A stretch of 37,161 bases of DNA. Source: Paraprevotella stercoravium (GTDB lineage: Bacteria > Bacteroidota > Bacteroidia > Bacteroidales > Bacteroidaceae). The translations under genes were made by a program, and so were the position numbers. The notes below the pieces were generated by a model. The model ran no database searches, was not told where the DNA came from, and saw nothing but the letters and a program-made list of their open reading frames with translations. Position 1 is the stretch's first letter. The number at the start of each line of letters is the position of its first letter. The stretch covers positions 1-37,161 of the forward strand of contig JAHLFU010000057.1 of the NCBI GenBank assembly GCA_018883665.1, read 5' to 3'. Positions 16,602 to 24,086 of this stretch are shown in pieces.

Positions 16602-17324
16602 ATGAAAGGAATGAAATTGACAGCAGGTTTTCTCTGCTTTTCATTAGTGTTGAGTAGCTGTGGTATGTCAAATACCGGAAAAGGCTCATTAATCGGTGCA
16701 GGCGGCGGTGCAGCATTGGGTTCATTAATCGGTGCATTGGCCAGCCAAAATAAAGGAAAAGGTGCAGCAATCGGTGCAGCAATTGGTTCTGCCGTAGGTG
16801 TTACCGCAGGTGCGTTGATCGGTAAGAAAATGGATAAAGCCAAGGAAGAGGCAGAAAAAATCGCCAATGCTCAGGTTGAAAGTGTAACAGACGCCAATGG
16901 TCTGCAGGCTGTAAAGGTTACTTTTGATTCTGGTATCCTGTTCAACACCAGCAGTTCTACTCTGAGCACAACAGCACAGTCTTCACTGAAAAACTTTGCA
17001 ACGAACGTATTACGCCCCAATACAGATATGGATGTGGCTATCAAAGGATACACAGACAATCAGGGATGGAAAAACAGCACAGCAGAACAGAGTGTCCAGA
17101 AGAACATCACCTTATCTCTGCAACGTGCTCAGGCTGTTGAATCTTATCTGAGAGCTCAGGGAGTAGGCTCATCTCAGATTAAGTCTGTAGAAGGACTGGG
17201 TGAAGCTAATCCGGTTGCTGATAATTCAACAGCATCAGGCCGCCAGCAGAATCGCCGCGTTGAAGTATATCTGTATGCTAGCGAAGCGATGATCAAGGCT
17301 GCTGAAGCAGGAACTTTACAATAA
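16602..17324 (+). CDS. OmpA-family lipoprotein with glycine-zipper domain
   Basis: A 240-residue lipoprotein: signal peptide with lipobox LSSC, so Cys20 is the predicted lipidated N-terminus. A glycine-zipper segment (about 28-75, repeated LIGAGGGAALGSLIGAL / AAIGAAIGSAVG) follows, then a short charged linker. The OmpA C-terminal peptidoglycan-binding domain spans about 105-230. The diaminopimelate-binding residues expected for this fold are present as Asp152 in YTDNQG and Arg in QQNRRVEV (218/219). The architecture matches YiaD-type proteins. It probably sits in the outer membrane inner leaflet and tethers it to peptidoglycan. The mtgA-like gene follows after 24 bp without a terminator, suggesting co-transcription. 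Confidence 0.92.
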   Translation: MKGMKLTAGFLCFSLVLSSCGMSNTGKGSLIGAGGGAALGSLIGALASQNKGKGAAIGAAIGSAVGVTAGALIGKKMDKAKEEAEKIANAQVESVTDANGLQAVKVTFDSGILFNTSSSTLSTTAQSSLKNFATNVLRPNTDMDVAIKGYTDNQGWKNSTAEQSVQKNITLSLQRAQAVESYLRAQGVGSSQIKSVEGLGEANPVADNSTASGRQQNRRVEVYLYASEAMIKAAEAGTLQ

Positions 17325-17348
17325 ATAACCTGCTTATAAAAGGAAATC

Positions 17349-18050
17349 ATGTTTCACATATTGAAACGGATTCAGAAAGTATTGCAATGGATTGTACTTC
17401 TATTTTTTGGAAGTACAATCCTTGCTGTTTTAGTATACCGGTTTGCTCCCGTACCAATCACTCCATTAATGATTATCCGCTGCACCCAACAGATGGCTCG
17501 AGGAGAAAAGGTACGGCTCAAACATCACTGGGTTCCTTTAAACCGTATTTCAAAGTATTTGCCGGTAGCAGTAATGGCCTCTGAAGACCAACGCTTTATG
17601 ACTCATCACGGATTTGACCTGACTGAGATTCAAAATGCGTTGGAAGAGCGGGAACAAGGCAAACGCATCCGTGGAGGAAGTACAATAAGCCAGCAAACCG
17701 CAAAGAATGTATTCTTATGGCCTACGTCTTCATGGATACGCAAAGGGTTTGAAGCTTATTTTACGGTACTGATCGAGTTGGCATGGAGTAAGGAACGTAT
17801 CATGGAAGTATATCTGAATTCTATTGAAATGGGAGATGGAATTTACGGTGCAGAAGCTGTTGCCCAACAGAATTTCGGACATTCAGCAGCACAATTGACA
17901 CGTGCCAACTGTGCTCTCATAGCCGCAACCTTACCTAATCCGCTCCGTTTCAGTTCCAAAGATCCGTCACGATACATGCTAAAACGGCAAACCGCCATTA
18001 TGAAGCAAATGAAACATATCGATCTGCTTCCCATACACAACAACCGATAG
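17349..18050 (+). CDS. mtgA: Monofunctional peptidoglycan glycosyltransferase
   Basis: Polymerises lipid II into glycan strands (GT51 family) without a transpeptidase domain. The 233-residue protein has one N-terminal membrane anchor (about 13-33) and the GT51 core. Motif 1 is ASEDQRFMTHHGFD with catalytic Glu79, motif 2 is RGGSTISQQTAKN at 109-121, and motif 3 is ERIMEVYLNSIEMG with the second conserved Glu. Length matches E. coli MtgA. It is downstream of a peptidoglycan-binding lipoprotein gene. Its stop codon is one base from the stop of the convergent DUF1460 gene, with no terminator between them. Confidence 0.95.
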   Translation: MFHILKRIQKVLQWIVLLFFGSTILAVLVYRFAPVPITPLMIIRCTQQMARGEKVRLKHHWVPLNRISKYLPVAVMASEDQRFMTHHGFDLTEIQNALEEREQGKRIRGGSTISQQTAKNVFLWPTSSWIRKGFEAYFTVLIELAWSKERIMEVYLNSIEMGDGIYGAEAVAQQNFGHSAAQLTRANCALIAATLPNPLRFSSKDPSRYMLKRQTAIMKQMKHIDLLPIHNNR

Positions 18051-18051
18051 C

Positions 18052-18927
18052 TTAGTGCACGCGCAGAACGCGTATGCCGAGAAGCATCGGTTGTTTTTTC
18101 AGATATTCGCTCAAAGTCAAAGGTTCTATGACAACTTTTTTGCGCAGACTGGAAGCATGAATAAAATGCCATTCCCCCTCTTGATAGCATAACACTCCCA
18201 CATGGGCTATATCCAATCCCGACTTGCGCGTAACAAAAGCAACAATATCTCCTTCCCGAAAAGCTTTTTGTTCCTGAGTCTGCATGGCAATCTTCTCTTT
18301 AGGCAAATACCAGATCCGACTGCCACTAATAGCCTGTTCCTTAGCAGAAATCTGCTTACGCGCGTCCTTGCTTTTTCTTAATAACGGGTATTGGCTGAAA
18401 TTCCGACTCATGTAATTTATTTTTAAAGTCAAAGGAGCTAATGCAGATTCCCGGACATGATAACGTTCGTCAAACAAATCCACCAACAGACCCATATCCG
18501 AATTACTTCTGATCCATTCACTGAAATAATGATTCCGGGATGCATAGCCGGAACGGATTCCCTGAGTATAACGGATACGTTCCAATGCCTCACAGAAATC
18601 AAAAAACGAAGTACTTCCCCTTCCGGCCGTAAGTGAAAGAGCTGTAACATTCTCTACCAGTGTCGCACAATCCAGTTCATTAAGATTCACCACCAGTTTC
18701 TCATTATCGTTACGGTCCAAAACACCCCCAACATAAGGTCTCCCCAAAAACTTTTTGGCAAAGAAAAGCATCCGGTCAGTCTTCACATACTGCTCCCGCG
18801 CTTCTTCCAGCCATTGAACTACCTGAACAGAATCGGCCGTAGTATAATCTACATCAGATAAAGAAAAGGCTTTTATTGAAAATTGCCCTTGAAAGAGTAG
18901 AACGAATAAAACAAGAAAATACCTCAT
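18052..18927 (-). CDS. DUF1460 family, N-acetylmuramoyl-L-alanine amidase-like
   Basis: A 291-residue exported protein (signal peptide about 1-20) of the DUF1460 family, an NlpC/P60-like cysteine peptidase fold linked to peptidoglycan amidase activity. The likely catalytic Cys is Cys87 in NELDCATLVENV. The histidines are in DIAHVGVL (His242) and FIHASS (His257), the order expected for this fold. The terminus LLGIRVLRVH is typical of the family. The upstream box TATTTTTG at 18956-18963 is back to back with that of the plug-like gene. Being next to mtgA pairs a cell-wall synthesising with a cell-wall cutting enzyme, though they are on opposite strands. Confidence 0.88.
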   Translation of the reverse strand: MRYFLVLFVLLFQGQFSIKAFSLSDVDYTTADSVQVVQWLEEAREQYVKTDRMLFFAKKFLGRPYVGGVLDRNDNEKLVVNLNELDCATLVENVTALSLTAGRGSTSFFDFCEALERIRYTQGIRSGYASRNHYFSEWIRSNSDMGLLVDLFDERYHVRESALAPLTLKINYMSRNFSQYPLLRKSKDARKQISAKEQAISGSRIWYLPKEKIAMQTQEQKAFREGDIVAFVTRKSGLDIAHVGVLCYQEGEWHFIHASSLRKKVVIEPLTLSEYLKKQPMLLGIRVLRVH

Positions 18928-18955
18928 AACTATAAATCTTCTTTAAAACGATGTA

Positions 18956-18963
18956 CAAAAATA
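18956..18963 (-). promoter_or_regulatory. -7 promoter box of the DUF1460 gene
   Basis: TATTTTTG on the minus strand, about 30 bp upstream of the ATG at 18927. Confidence 0.55.
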
Positions 18964-18994
18964 CAGATAAAAAACGGTTCTGATAAAAAAAAAC

Positions 18995-19002
18995 TAACTT
19001 TG
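18995..19002 (+). promoter_or_regulatory. -7 promoter box of the plug-like gene
   Basis: TAACTTTG ends only four bases before the ATG at 19007. If used, the transcript would start at or next to the A of the start codon and be leaderless. Confidence 0.55.
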
Positions 19003-19006
19003 CATT

Positions 19007-20263
19007 ATGAAAAAACGATCTTACACCCTACTTTTTCTATTTTCTTTTCTGTGTTCCATACAGGCACAGAACTCTCGCATATATTCCGAACATGTTAAAA
19101 GTCTTCAGGTCATCGCCAACGAAGACGTACTCCTTCCGCCCATTGTAAATCTGGGTGGAAACAATGTCATCGACTTTGACTTTGATATGCTCAGTCACGA
19201 CTATCATCGGCTGATTTACAAAATCGAGCATTGCAATGCCGACTGGACACCATCAACCGAGATTTTCGAATCGGATTATCTGGCCGGATTCAACGGACAA
19301 GTCATAGAAGATGTAGAAAACAGTTTCAACACCAATCTGCTCTACACACATTATCATGTACGTATTCCCAACGAAAACGTAGCCTTGAAGTTATCAGGTA
19401 ACTATAAGCTGCATGTATATCTTGACGAGGATGGCGCTGACCCTGAACGGCCTTTGCTTACAGCCTGTTTTTCAGTCGTAGAACCCGAAGTTGGCATCAG
19501 TGTCAGTGTATCTTCAAACACCGACATTGACTTCAATAAAACACACCAGCAATTGAGTTTTTCCATTAATTATGGAACACTCACAGTAGGTGATCCTATC
19601 CGGGAATTGAAAACAGTCATTATGCAGAATCGCCGCACTGACAACTGGGTCATTAATCCAAAACCGGATATTCAAAAAGTAAATGTCCTGGAATATAAAC
19701 ACAACCGGCAACTGATTTTTGACGCAGGAAATGAATACCATAAATTTGAAATTTTAGGGTTTAACCGCGCTAATATGAATGTGGATCAAATCAAATGGTT
19801 TGATCCCTATTATCACGTTATTCTTAATGAAGACCGTCCTTCAAAAAATTACATCTTCGAGACGGATCAAAACGGTGCTTCGGTCATTCGACACGCAGAT
19901 AATTGGGACAATGAAACCACATCAGAATATGTATGGGTTCATTTTACACTAAAAAGTCCGCAACAGACACAGGGAGAGATTTACTTGTCGGGCAACTGGA
20001 CTTTTAATCAGTTTACCCCGCAATACCGTATGAATTACAATCCGGATATTCAATGTTACGAGGCCGCTTTGCTGCTGAAACAAGGATACTATAACTATCA
20101 ATATCTGTATGTTCCATCGGGTAGTCAGCGGGGAGAAAGTCTCATTGACGGAAATTACTTCCAGACTGAGAACGAATACATCATACTCGTTTACCATCGT
20201 CCGGTAGGTGAACGCTATGACAGACTTGTGGGATATCGGAAGATGAACTATCTGGGACAATAA
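19007..20263 (+). CDS. DUF5103 / type IX secretion plug-like protein
   Basis: A 418-residue secreted protein (signal peptide MKKRSYTLLFLFSFLCSIQA) of the DUF5103 family. Members include the plug protein that closes the SprA channel of the type IX secretion system. The sequence shows the family blocks YSEHVKSLQVIANEDVLLPPIVNLGG, FDMLSHDYHRLIYKIEHCNADW and a C-terminal carbohydrate-module-like beta domain (EIYLSGNWTFNQF, QGYYNYQYLY). No other T9SS gene (sprA, porV, gldKLMN) is in the window, and members occur in Bacteroides that are not known for T9SS, so the exact role is uncertain. It ends about 100 bp before the next gene. Confidence 0.87.
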   Translation: MKKRSYTLLFLFSFLCSIQAQNSRIYSEHVKSLQVIANEDVLLPPIVNLGGNNVIDFDFDMLSHDYHRLIYKIEHCNADWTPSTEIFESDYLAGFNGQVIEDVENSFNTNLLYTHYHVRIPNENVALKLSGNYKLHVYLDEDGADPERPLLTACFSVVEPEVGISVSVSSNTDIDFNKTHQQLSFSINYGTLTVGDPIRELKTVIMQNRRTDNWVINPKPDIQKVNVLEYKHNRQLIFDAGNEYHKFEILGFNRANMNVDQIKWFDPYYHVILNEDRPSKNYIFETDQNGASVIRHADNWDNETTSEYVWVHFTLKSPQQTQGEIYLSGNWTFNQFTPQYRMNYNPDIQCYEAALLLKQGYYNYQYLYVPSGSQRGESLIDGNYFQTENEYIILVYHRPVGERYDRLVGYRKMNYLGQ

Positions 20264-20326
20264 AAACAGCCGCCAGATATTCTTATAAGAATCTTTAAAA
20301 GCAGTTCAGGATATCTGTAAAAACAC

Positions 20327-20334
20327 TAACTTTG
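20327..20334 (+). promoter_or_regulatory. -7 promoter box of the 2-hydroxyacid dehydrogenase operon
   Basis: TAACTTTG, 27 bp upstream of the ATG at 20362, giving a leader of about 20 bases. Confidence 0.6.
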
Positions 20335-20361
20335 CACTCCAATCTTTAAGCACCTAAACAA

Positions 20362-21315
20362 ATGAATATTGTAGTACTTGACGGTTATGGACTGAATCCG
20401 GGTGATCTGACCTGGGATTCAATCGAAACATTAGGTCATTTAACTGTTTACGACCGCACCAGCGATCAGGAAATCATACGTCGGGCAGCCAATGCCGATA
20501 TCATTCTGACCAATAAAACCATTCTTACGGCAGGCACCTTGCAAAGTCTGCCCAAGCTCAAATATATCGGTATACTCTCAACCGGCTATAATGTAATTGA
20601 CATAGAAGCAGCCAAAAGCAAAGGAATCGTTGTCTGCAACATCCCGACCTACAGCACCGAATCTGTTGCACAAATGACTTTTGCACACCTGCTTAATATT
20701 ACCAACCAAGTGGACCATTATGCTCGGGAAAACCGAAACGGACGTTGGAATGCATCCATGGATTTCTGCTATTGGGACTCCCCCATTATGGAATTATACG
20801 GTAAAAAATTCGGAATTATCGGCATGGGACACATCGGAACAGCCGTAGCCCGAATAGCACGAGCTTTCGGAATGGAAGTACTAACCGTTACTGCACGTAA
20901 AGCAGACACATTGCCGGAAGGAGTCAAGAAAGTTTCCTTAGAAGAATTACTACAAAAATGTGATGTAGTCAGTCTGCACTGTCCGTTAACAACAGAAAGC
21001 AGACAGATCATCAATTGGGAGCGTCTTACCCAAATGAAGTCTACCGCCATTCTGATCAACACAGGCCGTGGTCATTTGGTAAATGAAAACGATTTGGCAG
21101 AAGCACTCAATCAAGGTATCATTGCTGCGTACGGTGCAGATGTTCTGTGTGTAGAACCGGCTCTTCCCAACAATCCGTTGCTTACTGCCAAAAATGCTTT
21201 TCTGACTCCACATATCGCCTGGGCATCTACAGAAGCACGCAAACGCCTTTTGGAAATCTGTACAGACAATATCAAGGCTTTTTTAAACGGAACGCCTCAA
21301 AACATCGTTGAATAA
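20362..21315 (+). CDS. D-2-hydroxyacid dehydrogenase (glycerate dehydrogenase/hydroxypyruvate reductase-like)
   Basis: A 317-residue member of the D-isomer-specific 2-hydroxyacid dehydrogenase family, which interconverts 2-oxoacids and D-2-hydroxyacids with NAD(P)H. The Rossmann motif GMGHIG is at 154-159. Catalytic residues are Arg236 (INTGRG), Glu265 (CVEPALP) and His284 (TPHIAWAS). It is closest in character to glycerate dehydrogenases (HprA-like), but the substrate cannot be fixed from sequence. The end of the second beta strand reads VLTVTARK instead of carrying the usual Asp, hinting at NADPH use. The TRIC-like gene follows after 16 bp, so the two are probably an operon. Confidence 0.92.
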   Translation: MNIVVLDGYGLNPGDLTWDSIETLGHLTVYDRTSDQEIIRRAANADIILTNKTILTAGTLQSLPKLKYIGILSTGYNVIDIEAAKSKGIVVCNIPTYSTESVAQMTFAHLLNITNQVDHYARENRNGRWNASMDFCYWDSPIMELYGKKFGIIGMGHIGTAVARIARAFGMEVLTVTARKADTLPEGVKKVSLEELLQKCDVVSLHCPLTTESRQIINWERLTQMKSTAILINTGRGHLVNENDLAEALNQGIIAAYGADVLCVEPALPNNPLLTAKNAFLTPHIAWASTEARKRLLEICTDNIKAFLNGTPQNIVE

Positions 21316-21331
21316 TAATTACCATACAAAA

Positions 21332-21997
21332 ATGCAAGAGATCTTAAACATTCTGCAAAAAATGGGCGAAGCGCTACGCATTCCCACATCATTCGTAATC
21401 ATAGAGTTTATCGGAACCTTCGCTTTTGCAATTTCGGGTATCCGCCTGGCTTCAGCAAAAAAATTCGATTGGTTTGGAGCTTATATTGTAGGAATGGTAA
21501 CAGCTATCGGAGGAGGTACCATACGCGATGTCATGCTGGGTTTGCCTCCATTTTGGATGACCAATTCCATATATATTATCTGTTGCGCTTTGGCTCTGTT
21601 CTACGTAATTATATTCGGCAAACGAATCATCCGCCAAAACAGTACATGGTTCATTTTTGATGCTATCGGTCTGGCTCTGTTCAACATCATCGGTATTGAG
21701 AAAACACTTAATATGGGTTATCCATTCTGGATGGCCATTATTATGGGAAGCATCACCGGTGCAGCCGGAGGTGTAATCCGTGATGTTTTCATTAATGAAG
21801 TACCACTGATTTTCAGGAAAGATATATATGCCATGGCCTGTGTCGTAGGAGGTATTGTTTATGTAATCTGCCATCGGTTAGGACTATCAGCAGAAATCAA
21901 TGCCCTTCTTTCAGGAATCACAGTAGTTGTCATCCGTATCCTCACAGTTAGATATCATTGGCAGCTTCCTGTTCTTAAAGGAGAAAGCGAGGAATAG
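21332..21997 (+). CDS. Trimeric intracellular cation channel family protein (YadS/UPF0126)
   Basis: A 221-residue, seven-helix membrane protein with the duplicated UPF0126/YadS fold. Each half carries a glycine-rich repeat: IGGGTIRDVMLG in the first and GAAGGVIRDVFINEVPLIFRKDIYA in the second. Bacterial members are related to TRIC K+ channels, and some, such as YadS and YicG, are reported glycine transporters, so the substrate is uncertain. The frame extends eight codons upstream to a TTG overlapping the previous gene's stop. The ATG at 21332 (MQEILNILQKMG) is the more credible start. It follows the dehydrogenase by 16 bp and ends before a bidirectional terminator. Confidence 0.9.
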   Translation: MQEILNILQKMGEALRIPTSFVIIEFIGTFAFAISGIRLASAKKFDWFGAYIVGMVTAIGGGTIRDVMLGLPPFWMTNSIYIICCALALFYVIIFGKRIIRQNSTWFIFDAIGLALFNIIGIEKTLNMGYPFWMAIIMGSITGAAGGVIRDVFINEVPLIFRKDIYAMACVVGGIVYVICHRLGLSAEINALLSGITVVVIRILTVRYHWQLPVLKGESEE

Positions 21998-22092
21998 CTC
22001 TTATTCACATTACATAAACACAGAAGGGAGGATTAAAATCCAATTCTAAAAGAATAAGCTTTTAATTTGAAATACACATTCTTACAACCGGA

Positions 22093-22139
22093 AAAGAGTC
22101 ATATCAAAACTCAAAAAACAGAGTTTGATATGACTCTTT
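22093..22139. terminator. Bidirectional terminator between TRIC-like and BrkB-like genes
   Basis: Long stem AAAGAGTCATATCAAAACTC / GAGTTTGATATGACTCTTT with one bulged A and an 8-base loop. A-rich on the left and T-rich on the right, it sits between two convergent genes. Confidence 0.82.
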
Positions 22140-22162
22140 CTCATATCTGTAATTATCATTCA

Positions 22163-23479
22163 CTACAAATCCTTCAACAAAATATCCCCCTCCTCAAAGC
22201 GACAAGTCTTCCGGATACGGAGTAACTTATCCCATTCCGGCAATAACCATCCAACCGTAGCCTTACCGGTATAAAAATCGCCATAGGCATCCAAACGGGC
22301 CATAACCTCATTAACGGTAAGACGATGAATGTCTACGGAAGGTACCACACGCTGCGTTGCTTCCAGGTCATCTCCCTCTACAACAATCAGATTCATGCGA
22401 TGCAGTTCATGAACAAGCTTGCCAATAACCCCGACCGGCAAAGAGGTTTCGGCTGACAAACCATATAGACTATAAGGAATCATATCCTTTTCAAAACGCT
22501 TGCATATTTTAGAAAGAATCATCAGAATCAGCACATCGTGATAATTACGGCTGATACGATGAATATCTTTCAGATAATAATAACTCTTCAGATTCTGATT
22601 GGCATAAGTCAATTGCGCTCCAAAAAGACAGATAATCCAGGAAAAATTCACCCAAAGCATAAACATAGGCAATGCCGCAAACGAACCGTAAATGGCATTG
22701 TAAGTCGACACCCATATCTGAGAATGGATATAAAAGTATTGCAGTAACTGGAATAGCACACCTGCCAGAATACCCGGAAAAAAAGCATGCCGTACTTGTA
22801 CTCTGGTATTTGGCATATAACAATAAAGCCCAACAAACAGCAGACTACTGATGACATAAGGTAATAAATGCAACAAAATCTGTACAGTAGTACTCAACAC
22901 CATAAAATTCGGAAAGTGCTGAGCTATCGTAGCCAAAAATATGCTCAAACCGCTGGAAATGATAATCAGTATGGGCAACAACAGAAACACACTGATATAA
23001 TCTGTAATCTGACGATAAACACTGCGTTGATTCTTCACCTGCCATATTTCATTCAAGGCTATCTCAATATTGCTGGTCAGCTGGATAATCGTATAAAGCA
23101 ACAAAAGAAGGCCAAAGCCAATAAAAAAGCCACTTTTAGTGTGCTCCAGATAAGAACCGATAAAATCAAATATAAGATCGGCAAATCCCTGATTGACACT
23201 TAAATTACGCTTAATTTCATTCTCGATCATTGTCCCGTATCCAAAACCGCGACCTATAGCAAAGATAATGGCCAGAATAGGTACAATAGCCAAAATAGAC
23301 GAAAAAGTCAGAGCAGAAGCATAACTGTTGATATTTCTTCGTAGAAAACACTCAATGGTAAGCACCACTTTCTTCATCATCCGGAACACATAACGACGTA
23401 CCGGTGAAAGTTCACTTTCGTTGACATACCATATCTTCTGAGTGAAAAAGAAAACAATCTGACGATAACTGAACGGCAT
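22163..23479 (-). CDS. YihY/virulence factor BrkB family membrane protein
   Basis: A 438-residue protein. About six membrane helices (roughly 50-320) carry the YihY/BrkB signature SYASALTFSSILAIVPILAIIFAIGRGFG and the later GSFAALPMFMLWVNFSWIICLFGAQL. A cytoplasmic C-terminal region of about 130 residues resembles a winged-helix domain (ETSLPVGVIGKLVHELHRMNLI). Early annotation as ribonuclease BN is known to be wrong; the real transport or envelope role is unsettled. The start is only 26 bp from the 3' end of the RNase P RNA on the same strand and no TAnnTTTG box lies between, so it may depend on read-through from the rnpB promoter. Confidence 0.9.
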   Translation of the reverse strand: MPFSYRQIVFFFTQKIWYVNESELSPVRRYVFRMMKKVVLTIECFLRRNINSYASALTFSSILAIVPILAIIFAIGRGFGYGTMIENEIKRNLSVNQGFADLIFDFIGSYLEHTKSGFFIGFGLLLLLYTIIQLTSNIEIALNEIWQVKNQRSVYRQITDYISVFLLLPILIIISSGLSIFLATIAQHFPNFMVLSTTVQILLHLLPYVISSLLFVGLYCYMPNTRVQVRHAFFPGILAGVLFQLLQYFYIHSQIWVSTYNAIYGSFAALPMFMLWVNFSWIICLFGAQLTYANQNLKSYYYLKDIHRISRNYHDVLILMILSKICKRFEKDMIPYSLYGLSAETSLPVGVIGKLVHELHRMNLIVVEGDDLEATQRVVPSVDIHRLTVNEVMARLDAYGDFYTGKATVGWLLPEWDKLLRIRKTCRFEEGDILLKDL

Positions 23480-23505
23480 AGGCTCTTCTTTTACAATAAA
23501 AAAAT

Positions 23506-23869
23506 AAAAGCAGCCAGACGATAAGCCGGGTTCTGTTCCTTGAAAATCAAGGCGTCTGTCATTTATCCACGCCTTATGTCACCACAAGGCTCTATCGTTC
23601 TACCCTCCGACTCAGACGGGCCGCCTTTCGTTAGCGCCGGTTTACGCGAACTTTCAACCCCCAGAATGCACAGCACGGACGTCACCGCCCGCCTGGTGAG
23701 CTCTTACCTCACCTTCTCACCCTTACCTGCCGAAGCAGGCGGTTATTTTCTTCTACATGATCTAACCCTCACAGACTACTTCCCGTTAAGAAGTGGGGTG
23801 CCCTATGTTGCCCGGACTTTCCTCCCGCCTTTTTACAAAAGACCAGCGACAGACTGTCCGACTGCTTTT
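23506..23869 (-). ncRNA. rnpB: RNase P RNA
   Basis: The catalytic RNA of RNase P, which trims tRNA 5' leaders. On the minus strand it shows the conserved GGAGGAAAGTCCGGGC near the 5' end (23825-23810), GGTAAGAGCTCACCAG (23708-23693) and the 3' block ACAGAACCCGGCTTAT (23536-23521). The ends pair as helix P1: AAAAGCAGTCGGAC at the 5' end with GTCTGGCTGCTTTT at the 3' end, with G-U wobbles. That sets the boundaries and a length of about 364 bases. A -7 box at 23876-23883 puts the transcription start right at the 5' end. A 114-codon open frame on the opposite strand here is spurious. Confidence 0.97.
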
Positions 23870-23875
23870 ATGCGA

Positions 23876-23883
23876 CAAAAGTA
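23876..23883 (-). promoter_or_regulatory. Promoter of rnpB
   Basis: -7 box TACTTTTG on the minus strand with a CTTG -33-like element at 23904-23907, spacing 20 bp. The predicted start falls 6-7 bases downstream, at the RNA's 5' end. Confidence 0.75.
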
Positions 23884-24024
23884 ATCAAATATTCTGTTTC
23901 AAACAAGTTAAACGAATGCAAAAAAGGAGTTACGACGGAATTAACTACCGTTAATCCTACTTTCCGCATTGTTAAAAGAAAGGAAAATAGAAATATAGCA
24001 AGACTAATCAATGACATTTGTATT

Positions 24025-24032
24025 TACTTTTG
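24025..24032 (+). promoter_or_regulatory. -7 promoter box of the htrA-like gene
   Basis: TACTTTTG about 54 bp upstream of the ATG at 24087, giving a leader of about 48 bases. No good -33 element is visible. Confidence 0.5.
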
Positions 24033-24086
24033 CTCCAGAAACAAATCAATAACGCAAATAAATTAACACTACAAATCAATTAAGTT

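Noticed and set aside
16680..16830. Repeated DNA (ATTAATCGGTGCA-like) suggesting a tandem repeat element
   Set aside because: It simply encodes the glycine-zipper repeats of the OmpA-like lipoprotein.
20279..20292. Palindrome ATTCTTATAAGAAT after the plug-like gene
   Set aside because: Perfect palindrome but with no loop and no T-run, so a poor terminator; probably chance in AT-rich DNA.
23540..23884. 114-codon plus-strand open reading frame
   Set aside because: It lies across RNase P RNA on the opposite strand; its sequence is explained by the conserved RNA and shows no protein family features.
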